Below, in pieces: positions 52,095 through 59,749 of a DNA stretch of 59,749 bases (position 1 is the stretch's first letter; every line of letters starts with the position of its first letter). The stretch comes from Candidatus Methanoperedens sp. (GTDB lineage: Archaea; Halobacteriota; Methanosarcinia; Methanosarcinales; Methanoperedenaceae). The translations under genes were made by a program, and so were the position numbers. The stretch lies in the NCBI GenBank assembly GCA_027460585.1, contig JAPZAP010000039.1:1-59749 (forward strand), written 5' to 3'. The notes beneath the pieces were generated by a model. The model did no database searches. It was given only the letters and a program-made list of their open reading frames with translations, and had not been told where the DNA came from.

Positions 52095-52227
52095 CTAGAT
52101 TAATTGATCTGGATTTCATATAAAAGATGATTGCAATTGTGTTCATTGCGAACAGTCAGAAGCATGACGAGCTTTAGCCCTTATTTTTATACTTTATGGC
52201 TCAAAACCGATAGCCTTCCCAAAATCA

Positions 52228-52464
52228 CTATTCTTCCCTCGTTATCCAGTAAACCGCCTTGTACTTCTCTGCAAAACCAAAGATATTCTTAGCCATTACA
52301 GCCCGCCCATATTCCTTAAGATCGCCGCCCTGATCGTATATGAACGTATTATCACCAAGCTTTGTCACTTTAAAGATCTCGCCTTTCTCTTCGGTTCCCA
52401 CATGCAGAACATCCCCAATTTTCATTTCCGTAATTTTAGGTCGAACAGTTGTTTTCTCTACCAT
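52228..52464 (-). CDS. Conserved-looking small protein, 78 aa
   Basis: MVEKTTVRPKITEMKIGDVL at the start, then a compact beta pattern (HVGTEEKGEIFKVTKLGDNT, FIYDQGGDLKEYGRAV). SH3-like or OB-like small barrel is possible. AGGTG lies 6-7 nt upstream of the ATG. No family recognised. Confidence 0.55.
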   Translation of the reverse strand: MVEKTTVRPKITEMKIGDVLHVGTEEKGEIFKVTKLGDNTFIYDQGGDLKEYGRAVMAKNIFGFAEKYKAVYWITREE

Positions 52465-52535
52465 TATAAATCACCTTTATGTTTTATCTGTTGCGTGTAT
52501 TCATTGATATTAAATCTTACCTGATAGTTAAAACC

Positions 52536-53837
52536 TTATCTGATCGTGCACCCTATTCCTTTGAGAAGTTTCTCTATGTGTTCATGCACGACCGCAACAT
52601 CACGATCACCATGAATTGTGATCCTGTATGTAACACTCTGTGCATTATTTTTTTTATAAATATCAATGATCTCGGCGGAAACGATCCCTTCCCTGCCAAT
52701 GATAACGCTTTTTATGACCTCCGCATCCGAAGCCGCCGGAACAAAAACGGAGATATCGCGTGTCACATTCTTCAAATTCGCGGATTTCCAGGAATTCAAC
52801 TCCTTTTCATTCAAAAGTCTCACATTCTCAATAAGAAATTCAGTCTTTTTCCCGCCCCGCTCAAGGATAACAGTACGCGGCGTCACTTTACTGACTATTC
52901 CGATATGGACAACGCCTGAGTATATATGCTTCAGAGCCCGCTCACTTTCGATAGAACGCACAAGTTCTTCGTGTTCCGCTATTTTTGTGCCTATGAGCTT
53001 TTCAGAGCGCCGAAGTGCAGATTCCGTATCACCGAAATGTGCTGCGGCCTTTTTCATAATCCCTACAAAGCCTTCGATGTCTTTCCTTTTGACCGTCTCT
53101 GCCAGCAGGTTGCACTGGTTAATATAGGCCTTATGCACTTTTGCGACTTCGGGGTTCATCTGTATCATGGCATAGAGATACGGATTCTGTTCCAGTATCC
53201 GCCCCACAAGATCAAGCATAATATCGTACATCGGGCTCATGAACCTGCGTGATCTTGCCACATCAAATTCAAGCTCGCTAAAAACCGCACCTATGGAGAT
53301 ATAAGCAAAATGCGTAAGACCCTGGACAACAGACATCATCTTATCATGCTCAGATGCTTCCATTATCTCGATATGTGCGCCATTTTCTTCATAAAGACTT
53401 CTTATTATGGGAAGCCATTTCCTGCTTCTTCCTTCTACCGGAGTGAAAATAACGATCTGTCCCCTTATATCAGGAATGGACGGTCCGAACATGGGATGTG
53501 TTCCAAGTATTTCAACATCATAAGGGGCATATTTTTGCATCGCTTCGACTGGGCCTGTTTTTATGGAGGTGATATCCATAAGAAGGCTTCCGGAAGGCAT
53601 TTTTGGGGCAATATCCGATATGGTTTTTTCGGTGATATTAATGGGAACCGATATCATTACGATATCACTCACGATAATTTCACTATCAAGGTCATCCGTA
53701 AATGTCACACCCAGTTCCTCTGCGACCTCTCTCTTTTTATTTATGCCCCATATTGACACATCAAAACCGTGTTTTTTATAAAATTTTACAAACCATTTTC
53801 CCGTATCCCCGGTTCCGCCGATGATCAATATTTTCAT
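52536..53837 (-). CDS. tyrA: Prephenate dehydrogenase with C-terminal regulatory domain
   Basis: 433 aa. NAD-binding Rossmann start [23 protein letters not shown], the prephenate block DITSIKTGP and [16 protein letters not shown] (catalytic His in THPMFGP), and [13 protein letters not shown]. The last 100 aa ([20 protein letters not shown] to [14 protein letters not shown]) look like an ACT-type regulatory domain. It oxidises prephenate to hydroxyphenylpyruvate for tyrosine synthesis. Its ATG overlaps the aroE stop (ATGA), so both are one operon. Confidence 0.92.
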   Translation of the reverse strand: MKILIIGGTGDTGKWFVKFYKKHGFDVSIWGINKKREVAEELGVTFTDDLDSEIIVSDIVMISVPINITEKTISDIAPKMPSGSLLMDITSIKTGPVEAMQKYAPYDVEILGTHPMFGPSIPDIRGQIVIFTPVEGRSRKWLPIIRSLYEENGAHIEIMEASEHDKMMSVVQGLTHFAYISIGAVFSELEFDVARSRRFMSPMYDIMLDLVGRILEQNPYLYAMIQMNPEVAKVHKAYINQCNLLAETVKRKDIEGFVGIMKKAAAHFGDTESALRRSEKLIGTKIAEHEELVRSIESERALKHIYSGVVHIGIVSKVTPRTVILERGGKKTEFLIENVRLLNEKELNSWKSANLKNVTRDISVFVPAASDAEVIKSVIIGREGIVSAEIIDIYKKNNAQSVTYRITIHGDRDVAVVHEHIEKLLKGIGCTIR

Positions 53838-54649
53838 GAAAGTCTCTCCCTTACAGCTTTTTCCATTACATCAACAGGCGGAGTCTTTCCAGTCCATATC
53901 TTGAATGCTTCTGCTCCCTGGTACACAAGCATCATCACGCCGTCTATCGTTTTTGCTCCTGCTTTTCTTGCTTCCTGGAGGAGTTGCGTATTAAGCGGAT
54001 TATAAACTATATCGAACACAACAAGATCACGATGCATCAAGTCAGAAGTCACAATAGTTTCTGTTACTTTTGGAGACATGCCAATAGCGGTTGAATTTAT
54101 GAGTATATCGCTATTCTTGATAAGATCCTTCAGATCCTCAAGACCGCATCCGCTTATTATTCCGGCTTTTCCCACATCTTTTGCAAGCGAAATCGCCTTC
54201 TCTGGAGTCCTGTTAGCTATGGTCACAATTGCGCCTTCTGTTGCCAGTGTGAACGCGATCGCTCTTGCTGCGCCTCCTGCGCCAAGGAGCAAAACATTCT
54301 TTCCTTTGACATGCACACCGCCTCCCTCAAGTGCTTTCATGGCCCCAAGCCCATCAGTGTTATGACCTGTGATACCATTTTTAAAATCAACCGTGTTGAC
54401 TGCACCAATACGTTCTGCAAGCTCTGTAGGTTTCACTATTTCAAGGGCTTTCTCCTTCAGGGGAATTGTAAGATTAAGCCCGCCAAACCCAAGAGCAAAG
54501 GCGCCGTGGATCGCATCGTGTAGCGTTTCAGGGCTTACCCTGAACGCGTGATATTCACAATCCATGCCCAGCGCTTTAAATGCCGCATTATGCATTGCGG
54601 GTGAAAGGCTGTGGGACACAGGATCGCCAAGAACTCCGAATAGCTTCAT
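53834..54649 (-). CDS. aroE: Shikimate dehydrogenase
   Basis: 271 aa, usual length. Substrate site [18 protein letters not shown], catalytic Lys in [10 protein letters not shown], Asn/Asp in [18 protein letters not shown], and NADP loop [12 protein letters not shown] followed by IANRTPEKA. It reduces 3-dehydroshikimate to shikimate. Coupled to tyrA downstream. Confidence 0.96.
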   Translation of the reverse strand: MKLFGVLGDPVSHSLSPAMHNAAFKALGMDCEYHAFRVSPETLHDAIHGAFALGFGGLNLTIPLKEKALEIVKPTELAERIGAVNTVDFKNGITGHNTDGLGAMKALEGGGVHVKGKNVLLLGAGGAARAIAFTLATEGAIVTIANRTPEKAISLAKDVGKAGIISGCGLEDLKDLIKNSDILINSTAIGMSPKVTETIVTSDLMHRDLVVFDIVYNPLNTQLLQEARKAGAKTIDGVMMLVYQGAEAFKIWTGKTPPVDVMEKAVRERLS

Positions 54650-54695
54650 GCTATCCTAATTAATGGTAATGGTTAAAAAATATTATGATTGAGAA

Positions 54696-54866
54696 TTACG
54701 GCCAGATACCATATGATGCATTTAATACCAGGACAATAAGTCCAGCAAGTATTGCTATTGTAACTACGGTTTTTGGCTCGATCAATACCGCGGTCTCTTC
54801 TGAATCATAATATCTCATCAGACCCGCTGAGGACATCAAGCCGCTGCCTTCTTTCTTTTTTGCCAT
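54696..54866 (-). CDS. Preprotein translocase subunit Sec61-beta
   Basis: 56 aa: MAKKKEGSGLMSSAGLMRYY, then DSEETAVLIEPKTVV and one transmembrane helix (TIAILAGLIVLVLNASYGIW). The GSGL-SSAGLMRYYDSEE pattern is diagnostic of archaeal SecG/Sec61-beta. It is a non-essential partner of SecY in the membrane. Lies between aroE and a membrane protein gene on the same strand. Confidence 0.93.
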   Translation of the reverse strand: MAKKKEGSGLMSSAGLMRYYDSEETAVLIEPKTVVTIAILAGLIVLVLNASYGIWP

Positions 54867-54935
54867 GAAAGGTGTTAATGTTTTTTATTGCATTTCAATG
54901 TATCGCAAGAAAAGCAAGAAAAAAACTCCTGCGAT

Positions 54936-55301
54936 CTACTTTCTAAATACTTCAAAAAGCATTATAAGTCCAATTATCAGTATCGCGGCAGACCATATCG
55001 AGAAATCAACCTTATAAAGTGCCGCTACACCGAATAGCAGTCCGACTGCCCCAAGCCATGTAGTGAACTTGCTGATATTGATCTTCCAGATTATCCGAAG
55101 CAGGTTCAGCAAAAGGAGAATTGCGCCGCTTCCCGCATAAATAATAGCCCAGGAGTTATCTATTTTTTTAAGGCTCTCAAGAATAAAGCTTCCTCCGATA
55201 AGTATTAAAAATAATGCCCATGATAATTTCACCAGTTTGAAATTCAACATATGCCTGGCATGAAGCGCTTTCTCATCCATCACGACTTCTACTTGGACCA
55301 T
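54936..55301 (-). CDS. Small integral membrane protein, 121 aa
   Basis: Four predicted transmembrane segments (LSWALFLILIGGSFIL, WAIIYAGSGAILLLLNLL, FTTWLGAVGLLFGVAAL, IWSAAILIIGLIMLFEVF). No motif for a known transporter. The start could also be an internal ATG (MDEKALHARHML). Function unknown. Confidence 0.6.
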   Translation of the reverse strand: MVQVEVVMDEKALHARHMLNFKLVKLSWALFLILIGGSFILESLKKIDNSWAIIYAGSGAILLLLNLLRIIWKINISKFTTWLGAVGLLFGVAALYKVDFSIWSAAILIIGLIMLFEVFRK

Positions 55302-55385
55302 ATGTACCTTAATAATCTGCTAAAACTTGAATGTTACCCATAACATTGATATGATGTTAGATTCATTAACGGCGCTGGTGATAAT

Positions 55386-55628
55386 ATGAGTGAATGTTTC
55401 CTTTGTCATACTGCTCTTGAGCCCGTAAACGACGCCGAATTAGAAGGCGTGGACTTGTGTGTCGACTGCTGTGAAAATATGGATACCATCATAAGAGATT
55501 ATATCTCATCGAGCCCTGGCGGGTTAGACCTTGTGCTTGATATAATCGCTGATGAAATTTCAAGCCCTGAAAGCAGGCTAAGGGATGCCCTGAAAGATGT
55601 TGTAAGGGAAGTAGTATCTGAAAAATAA
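55386..55628 (+). CDS. Small zinc-finger-like protein, 80 aa
   Basis: N-terminal C-x2-C (SECFLCHTALEP) and C-x2-C-C (DLCVDCCENM) make a treble-clef-like zinc site; the remainder is acidic and helical (LDLVLDIIADEI, LRDALKDVVREVVSEK). Start ATG 55386. Unknown function, likely a real conserved archaeal protein. Confidence 0.55.
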   Translation: MSECFLCHTALEPVNDAELEGVDLCVDCCENMDTIIRDYISSSPGGLDLVLDIIADEISSPESRLRDALKDVVREVVSEK

Positions 55629-55658
55629 GGAAAAAATCTTTTTTTTTTTCTTACTTTT

Positions 55659-55769
55659 TTAATTTGGTACTCTGTAGAATAGGTACAGGACGCCTGCTAT
55701 TATTAGAATAACTATTAAAACAGCAAGAATCACGGTCGTATCGCTTTTATTTTCATTTGTATCATTCAT
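55659..55769 (-). CDS. Single-pass membrane microprotein, 36 aa
   Basis: MNDTNENKSDTTVILAVLIV start, then ILIIAGVLYLFYRVPN. A short polar N-terminus and one transmembrane helix. No strong ribosome site. The coding support is the clean hydrophobic segment only. Confidence 0.4.
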   Translation of the reverse strand: MNDTNENKSDTTVILAVLIVILIIAGVLYLFYRVPN

Positions 55770-55848
55770 TATCCATCAATCCTCTTGTATTTGGTAGTAT
55801 CAGTTATTTTTCTTAATGTATATAAATTCATCCAAAAATTTTGATGAA

Positions 55849-57654
55849 CTATTTTGGCAGTTTAAAGTCTCTACGATATCTTTTTGATTCAATGCTGACC
55901 ATATCCCTGGGTATAGAATGTTTGTTGAAGGTCAAATAATTCTTTATCAAAGCCTTTTCATTCTGATAAGCCGGAGCTATCGATTCAGCATACAAAAGAC
56001 CATCGTTTGTAAGGGCATATTCGTAACGCTGCCGCCAGCGTCCGTTTTTCTCAAAATACCGCAAATCTTCATCCAGCATCCCCATGGCTACCAGAAGCTG
56101 GATATCCTCAAAAAGCCTGTCGCTGTATGAAAATCCGTAACGCATGTGGAACCTGTAATCAAACAGATTCTTTAATTTTTCATCTTTTCCAAGCTCCTTT
56201 ACCAGATAATAGATCTTTGCAATATTTCTAAGTCTTGGCATAATGATCCTTCCGTCCGCCTCACTGCTGAACAACCTGTGGGCGCTATAAAAGATAAGGA
56301 GAAGCCCTTCGATGGAAAGGTAATTATCGTTTCGGATAAAGCGCAAAAGATCGGGCGAAAGGTTTTCAATGCCAAGCAGGAAATCATGCGATGCATGTGA
56401 AAGCGCAGCATCATCCGTTGACTTTGCAAAAACACAAAGCGATATCTGGCGCGAGATCGCCCTCACAAGGCCATTGGCAAGCGCAGATTCATCGTACAGG
56501 AAACTTTCCTGTTCTCCAATTTTTATGCGAGTGCTTTTGGGTATCCCGCTTGCAACATCAAGGTCAACAAGCACAGAGGCGCCGTACCTCTCGGCGAAAC
56601 GTTTAGCAAGCCCGTCCTCGAACATTTTCTTTGCAACCCCGTTCCTTGCAATGGTGGAAAGCGCCATTCTTGTCCTTGGATTGAGGTTCTTATGGGTAAA
56701 ACGCGCCACTGCCCCGCATATCGCAGCTTTTCGGATATTCGCGATCAATTTCTTTGATTGAGGATCCCCATTCATTTCTATGAAATTCAAAAGGTCGCCA
56801 TCATTGTATTTCAAAAAGAATTCATAAACAGCAGCTTTTACATCGTTCCCTGATTCCTTATATCTTGCAAGCGTTCTCTCAAGGGCATGGAGCAGCATCA
56901 CCCTTGCTCCCTGTGTCCTTGGATTATGGATTATCGCGGAATAATGATGCGCCCTTGCGATCAGCATTGATTCAGCAGCGGTAAGCGCCATATCTTCATC
57001 ATAGCTAAGTGTTCCCCCAAGAACGATCCTGTCGTTATGCAGCGACATGCTTCCAATGATCTGGTCAACATCGACTAGCCCAAATGATACCCCTGTGTGA
57101 TAAGAATCACGAAGCAGGAAATCGATCCTGTCTGCATCTATATCGTTGGAGATGATCTGGGCTAAATAGGGTTTTGATACCCCTTCAATATCCCCTGTTG
57201 CGATCCTTGAGACTTCCTGAAAAAAAGATTCATCAGCCAGAGGCTCAATTTCAGGGATGATATGGAATGAATTTGCGATTATGAATTTCGTGAACATCTC
57301 ATGGTTCAGGAAATTCTTACCATTAAGCACAGGCTGGTATGACGGATTGCGTTTGAGTATGCTTTCAACGACATGTGAAAATGCGCAATGGCCCACATCA
57401 TGAAGGAGGGCTGCCATCCTGACTTTTGAAATTTCCTCATGTGAAAGTCCAAGCGCCTTTGCTATTTTATCCGCCATGAACAATGTCCCCACGCTATGTT
57501 CAAAACGCATGTGATTAGCGCCCGGAAATGCAAGGTCAGCCAGACCAAGCTGCTGGATGCGGCGCAGGCGTGCCATTTCGGGAGTGTTGACGATGAGCTG
57601 CTCTAGATTGCTTATTGCCACATGACCGTAGATTGGGTCGATAATTGAAGGCAT
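55849..57654 (-). CDS. HD-domain phosphohydrolase (dNTPase/SAMHD1-like)
   Basis: 601 aa. N-terminal block IIDPIYGHVAISNLEQLIVN and RLRRIQQLGLADLAFPGANH, then the HD metal site: RFEHSVGT (His), LLHDVGHCAFSH (HD), and DIDADRIDFLLRDSYHTG (distal Asp). This layout is that of the SAMHD1/dGTPase branch of HD phosphohydrolases. The C-terminal 300 aa are helical. Probably controls nucleotide pools. Full length. Confidence 0.88.
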   Translation of the reverse strand: MPSIIDPIYGHVAISNLEQLIVNTPEMARLRRIQQLGLADLAFPGANHMRFEHSVGTLFMADKIAKALGLSHEEISKVRMAALLHDVGHCAFSHVVESILKRNPSYQPVLNGKNFLNHEMFTKFIIANSFHIIPEIEPLADESFFQEVSRIATGDIEGVSKPYLAQIISNDIDADRIDFLLRDSYHTGVSFGLVDVDQIIGSMSLHNDRIVLGGTLSYDEDMALTAAESMLIARAHHYSAIIHNPRTQGARVMLLHALERTLARYKESGNDVKAAVYEFFLKYNDGDLLNFIEMNGDPQSKKLIANIRKAAICGAVARFTHKNLNPRTRMALSTIARNGVAKKMFEDGLAKRFAERYGASVLVDLDVASGIPKSTRIKIGEQESFLYDESALANGLVRAISRQISLCVFAKSTDDAALSHASHDFLLGIENLSPDLLRFIRNDNYLSIEGLLLIFYSAHRLFSSEADGRIIMPRLRNIAKIYYLVKELGKDEKLKNLFDYRFHMRYGFSYSDRLFEDIQLLVAMGMLDEDLRYFEKNGRWRQRYEYALTNDGLLYAESIAPAYQNEKALIKNYLTFNKHSIPRDMVSIESKRYRRDFKLPK

Positions 57655-57689
57655 GGAGAGTTATTATGATGGGCGGGTATTAAAATAAT

Positions 57690-58075
57690 AGGTTAAGATT
57701 TGAGTGAGGAGAGTAAGCCCCTTTATGTTTAGCGCAGGAGTAAAACCCCTGTAGCGCTTATGCGACATTCAGCTATGCACCGGACTCGGACAGGTCTGGA
57801 CTGCCCTTATGGTCCTATTTCGGCTTGCACCCGCGTGGATTCGCCGTTCCATCCGCTTTGAAAATCCGTCAGGCTTTTCAGCCCTTGAAAACAGGATTTT
57901 CAAATACGCATGACCTCGCTCTTTCGAGTTCATCGCATTTCTGCGTTGCGGTATCGTTTCTGTTCCAGAGCCAAGACTCTCGCCTTACATGCTTGCGCAT
58001 GTCCGCGGTCCAGATGGTGAGGGGACTTTCCTCAGCAGACTTGCTGCCGGCAGCCGCCCTTCCTCTCTCAACCCT
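57690..58075 (-). ncRNA. rnpB: RNase P RNA
   Basis: On the minus strand the conserved CR I/P4 region reads GAGGAAAGTCCCC, followed by the hairpin-rich specificity part, GGGTGCAAGCCGAAATAGG, and the 3' conserved ATAGCTGAAT with its second P4 strand. GGTTGAG (58073) and CTTAACC (57691) can pair as P1 and set the approximate ends at about 385 nt. It processes the 5' ends of tRNA precursors. Protein-coding frames here are spurious. Confidence 0.88.
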
Positions 58076-58099
58076 TAGTTGGTTTGTTACGTTTTATAT

Positions 58100-58375
58100 T
58101 TACCGACGAATCAAAAATCCCTTGAATTTCCCATTGTATTCTTCCAGAAATACTTCTATACCCGTCACTCTGGCGTATTCAGGACCCTTTCTGCACCATT
58201 CCACCATCTTATCAACATCATCCTTTTCTCCTTCGAAAATGGCTTCCACGCGCCCATCAGGAAGATTTCGAACCCAGCCTGAAATGCCCAGTTCCTCTGC
58301 CTTATCTTTTATGCTTGACCTGAAGAACACACCCTGCACTTTCCCTGAAACAAGAACATGAGCCCTGGTATTCAT
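58100..58375 (-). CDS. acyP: Acylphosphatase
   Basis: 91 aa with the family motifs VSGKVQGVFFRSSIKDKA (phosphate loop, catalytic Arg) and GWVRNLPDGRVEAIFEGE (catalytic Asn). It hydrolyses acyl phosphates such as carbamoyl or acetyl phosphate. Typical full length. Confidence 0.95.
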   Translation of the reverse strand: MNTRAHVLVSGKVQGVFFRSSIKDKAEELGISGWVRNLPDGRVEAIFEGEKDDVDKMVEWCRKGPEYARVTGIEVFLEEYNGKFKGFLIRR

Positions 58376-58387
58376 TTTCCCCCACGT

Positions 58388-59056
58388 TTAAGTTTTTACT
58401 TTTTCCCATAAAGTCTTTTTGTCTTTTTTGATTTTCCTGAGTTTACCCAATTTATAGAGGTCATTCAGGATTTTCCGAATTTCTATTCGTGAGATCATTA
58501 TATTGAAACTGCCCATAAGACCCGTTCGTAATTCGTCATCAGTCAACTGATTATCCAGCAATTTCTCCACAAATCCAGCCAGGTCTTCATAAAAAGCCCA
58601 TGGATATATAATCCAGTTCCATTCTTCGAGCTTTTCACTATAGTAATCCGGTATTAATGTCGAACAGGTTTTATAGTGAAGAACTGCACTCCTGATCTCA
58701 AGAGGATTCTTCTTTTGGAGGTAATCCATTAAGATCGAAATGCTGTCCCCGGTATCTGCAACATCGTCCACTACGAGAACTCTTTTCCCTGAAATATCGG
58801 CTTCCTGTGGAAGTGAGAATTTTATCCACGCCTTTCCCAGGTTTGTGGCGATGCCCCAATGCTGGGTAGTGACGGATATCAGGTTATTTTTTAAAAGAAG
58901 ATCACAAACCATGCGCGCCGGGACAAGTCCGCCCCTTGCGATCCCAATAATAATATCCGGCTCATACCCTGACTCGATGACTTTATGAGCAAGCGCTCTG
59001 GCAAGCCTGTTCGCTGCACCCCAACTTAATTTATAACACTTTATTGATGATTCCAT
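58388..59056 (-). CDS. Purine/xanthine-type phosphoribosyltransferase
   Basis: 222 aa. Type I phosphoribosyltransferase fold with DIIIGIARGGLVPARMVCDL and the PRPP loop VLVVDDVADTGDS, like archaeal Gpt/HGPRT-related enzymes. The last 70 aa form an extra helical, basic tail (LRKIKKDKKTLWEKVKT) of winged-helix appearance, longer than usual. It lies 12 nt upstream of acyP, so they are probably cotranscribed. Confidence 0.88.
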   Translation of the reverse strand: MESSIKCYKLSWGAANRLARALAHKVIESGYEPDIIIGIARGGLVPARMVCDLLLKNNLISVTTQHWGIATNLGKAWIKFSLPQEADISGKRVLVVDDVADTGDSISILMDYLQKKNPLEIRSAVLHYKTCSTLIPDYYSEKLEEWNWIIYPWAFYEDLAGFVEKLLDNQLTDDELRTGLMGSFNIMISRIEIRKILNDLYKLGKLRKIKKDKKTLWEKVKT

Positions 59057-59080
59057 TAAAATGAAATAAAAGAGATGGGA

Positions 59081-59749
59081 TCAAAGAAGTCCCGATCTCT
59101 GCAGTAACATCAAATCCTCTGTGGTCAGTTTCTCACCAAGCTTGAACTGGGCATAAACCTCTTCAGCTTCCTTCTTGGACTGCTCTCTTATGGATTCGTC
59201 CTTACTTTCCTTTGATTTTCTCTTTAATCCAATTAGAACTTTATTTATCTCGCGAATCTCTTTCTGTGTTTGGATGAATAGCCTGTGCTGCTCATCTGCT
59301 GCTTCCTGGGCTTTCACAAATTCCTTGTGAGCAGTATCGGATTCTGCCCGTATGATATCCGCATCCTTGAATATCGCGATCATCTTGTCATGGTATTGCT
59401 GTGCAGCATCCGCAAATTCCTTAACTTTATTGTGATGTACCAATGCTTCATCACGAAGAGCCTGCGCCTGTTCGAGGAAAGTTTTTAATTCAGTGTTGCC
59501 TTCAAGCTGTGATTTCTTTCGCTTCAGTTCATCAGACAATTTGGTTATGCTATCAACAAGTTCCCGTTCCTTTGCGGGTGTCATTACCTCAGTCTGCTGC
59601 CTGAATTCCAGACCATCGATCTGCTTTTTTAAATCCTTGAGTGATGGACCATCGCCGAGATTAAGACCTTTTCGGATCTTATCTATTTCAGCATAGATCT
59701 TATTAGCCTGATCATTTAATTCATCGCGCTTGAGTTTGGATTGAGCCAC
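59081..59749 (-). CDS. Archaeal coiled-coil protein (possibly 5'-partial)
   Basis: At least 222 aa, almost all coiled coil, with the archaeal family blocks NLGDGPSLKDLKKQIDGLEF, QQTEVMTPAKERELVDSI, AQEAADEQHRLFIQTQKEIR and KLTTEDLMLLQRSGLL. Members are often annotated as phosphoserine phosphatase-like or simply coiled-coil proteins; the role is not established. The window edge falls on a GTG that could be the start, so it may be complete or lack a few residues. Confidence 0.8.
   Translation of the reverse strand: MAQSKLKRDELNDQANKIYAEIDKIRKGLNLGDGPSLKDLKKQIDGLEFRQQTEVMTPAKERELVDSITKLSDELKRKKSQLEGNTELKTFLEQAQALRDEALVHHNKVKEFADAAQQYHDKMIAIFKDADIIRAESDTAHKEFVKAQEAADEQHRLFIQTQKEIREINKVLIGLKRKSKESKDESIREQSKKEAEEVYAQFKLGEKLTTEDLMLLQRSGLL

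Noticed and set aside
57825-58361. 178-codon plus-strand frame
   Set aside because: It lies antisense to the RNase P RNA and acylphosphatase and is a shadow.

Overview
The window looks like the chromosome of a methane-metabolising euryarchaeon of the Methanosarcinales / Candidatus Methanoperedens (ANME-2d) type. The evidence is a split RNA polymerase B subunit (rpoB2 and rpoB1 as separate genes), both subunits of the F420 precursor synthase (cofG, cofH), a 23-haem secreted c-type cytochrome with a PGF-CTERM-like tail, Sec61-beta, an RNase P RNA, an intron-containing tRNA-Lys, and many AT-rich TATA promoters with start codons about 27-29 nt downstream. The species assignment is inference.

Left chromosomal part (1-10,680): rpoH-rpoB2-rpoB1 on the minus strand behind tRNA-Lys(TTT), tRNA-Val(TAC), an ADP-forming acyl-CoA synthetase fused to a GNAT acetyltransferase, a membrane-anchored RMD1/DUF155-like protein, and an HNH nuclease fused to a DGQH(R)/DndB-like domain.

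Integrated element (about 10,681-43,965, 33.3 kb): the last 19 nt of tRNA-Leu(TAA), plus one adjacent base, are duplicated exactly at 10,680-10,699. A tyrosine recombinase lies directly beside the intact tRNA. Between the two copies are (a) a replication operon on the minus strand: ribbon-helix-helix protein, two small proteins, an AEP primase fused to a DUF3987-type helicase, a family A DNA polymerase, and an HTH/coiled-coil protein; (b) a regulatory region (27.7-32.3 kb) with a near-identical 58-61 bp promoter/operator repeated three times and a duplicated two-gene cassette (65-aa protein plus 49-aa ribbon-helix-helix protein); (c) a candidate RiPP locus (13.8-15.8 kb) made of a 41-aa precursor-like peptide, an in-frame 75-bp duplication of its C-terminal part, a radical SAM/SPASM maturase and a remnant of another SPASM protein; (d) a surface-protein operon (16.2-23.2 kb) with a JAMM peptidase, a winged-helix protein, an 8-bladed PQQ-type propeller with PGF-CTERM-like tail and a large CARDB-like repeat protein; (e) a possible Panacea-like/PIN toxin-antitoxin pair; (f) an IS21-family insertion; and (g) a truncated second radical SAM gene followed by a hairpin-rich non-coding stretch.

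Right chromosomal part (43,947-59,749): tRNA-Leu, cofG, cofH, tRNA-Val(CAC), a class I aldolase, the multihaem cytochrome, a histidine-kinase remnant, tyrA and aroE (shikimate/tyrosine pathway), Sec61-beta, small membrane and zinc proteins, an HD phosphohydrolase, RNase P RNA, acylphosphatase, a phosphoribosyltransferase and an archaeal coiled-coil protein.

The most interesting unit is the tRNA-Leu-integrated element as a whole. It appears to carry its own replisome core (family A polymerase, rare in archaea), its own regulon, and a cargo of peptide-modification and cell-surface genes.
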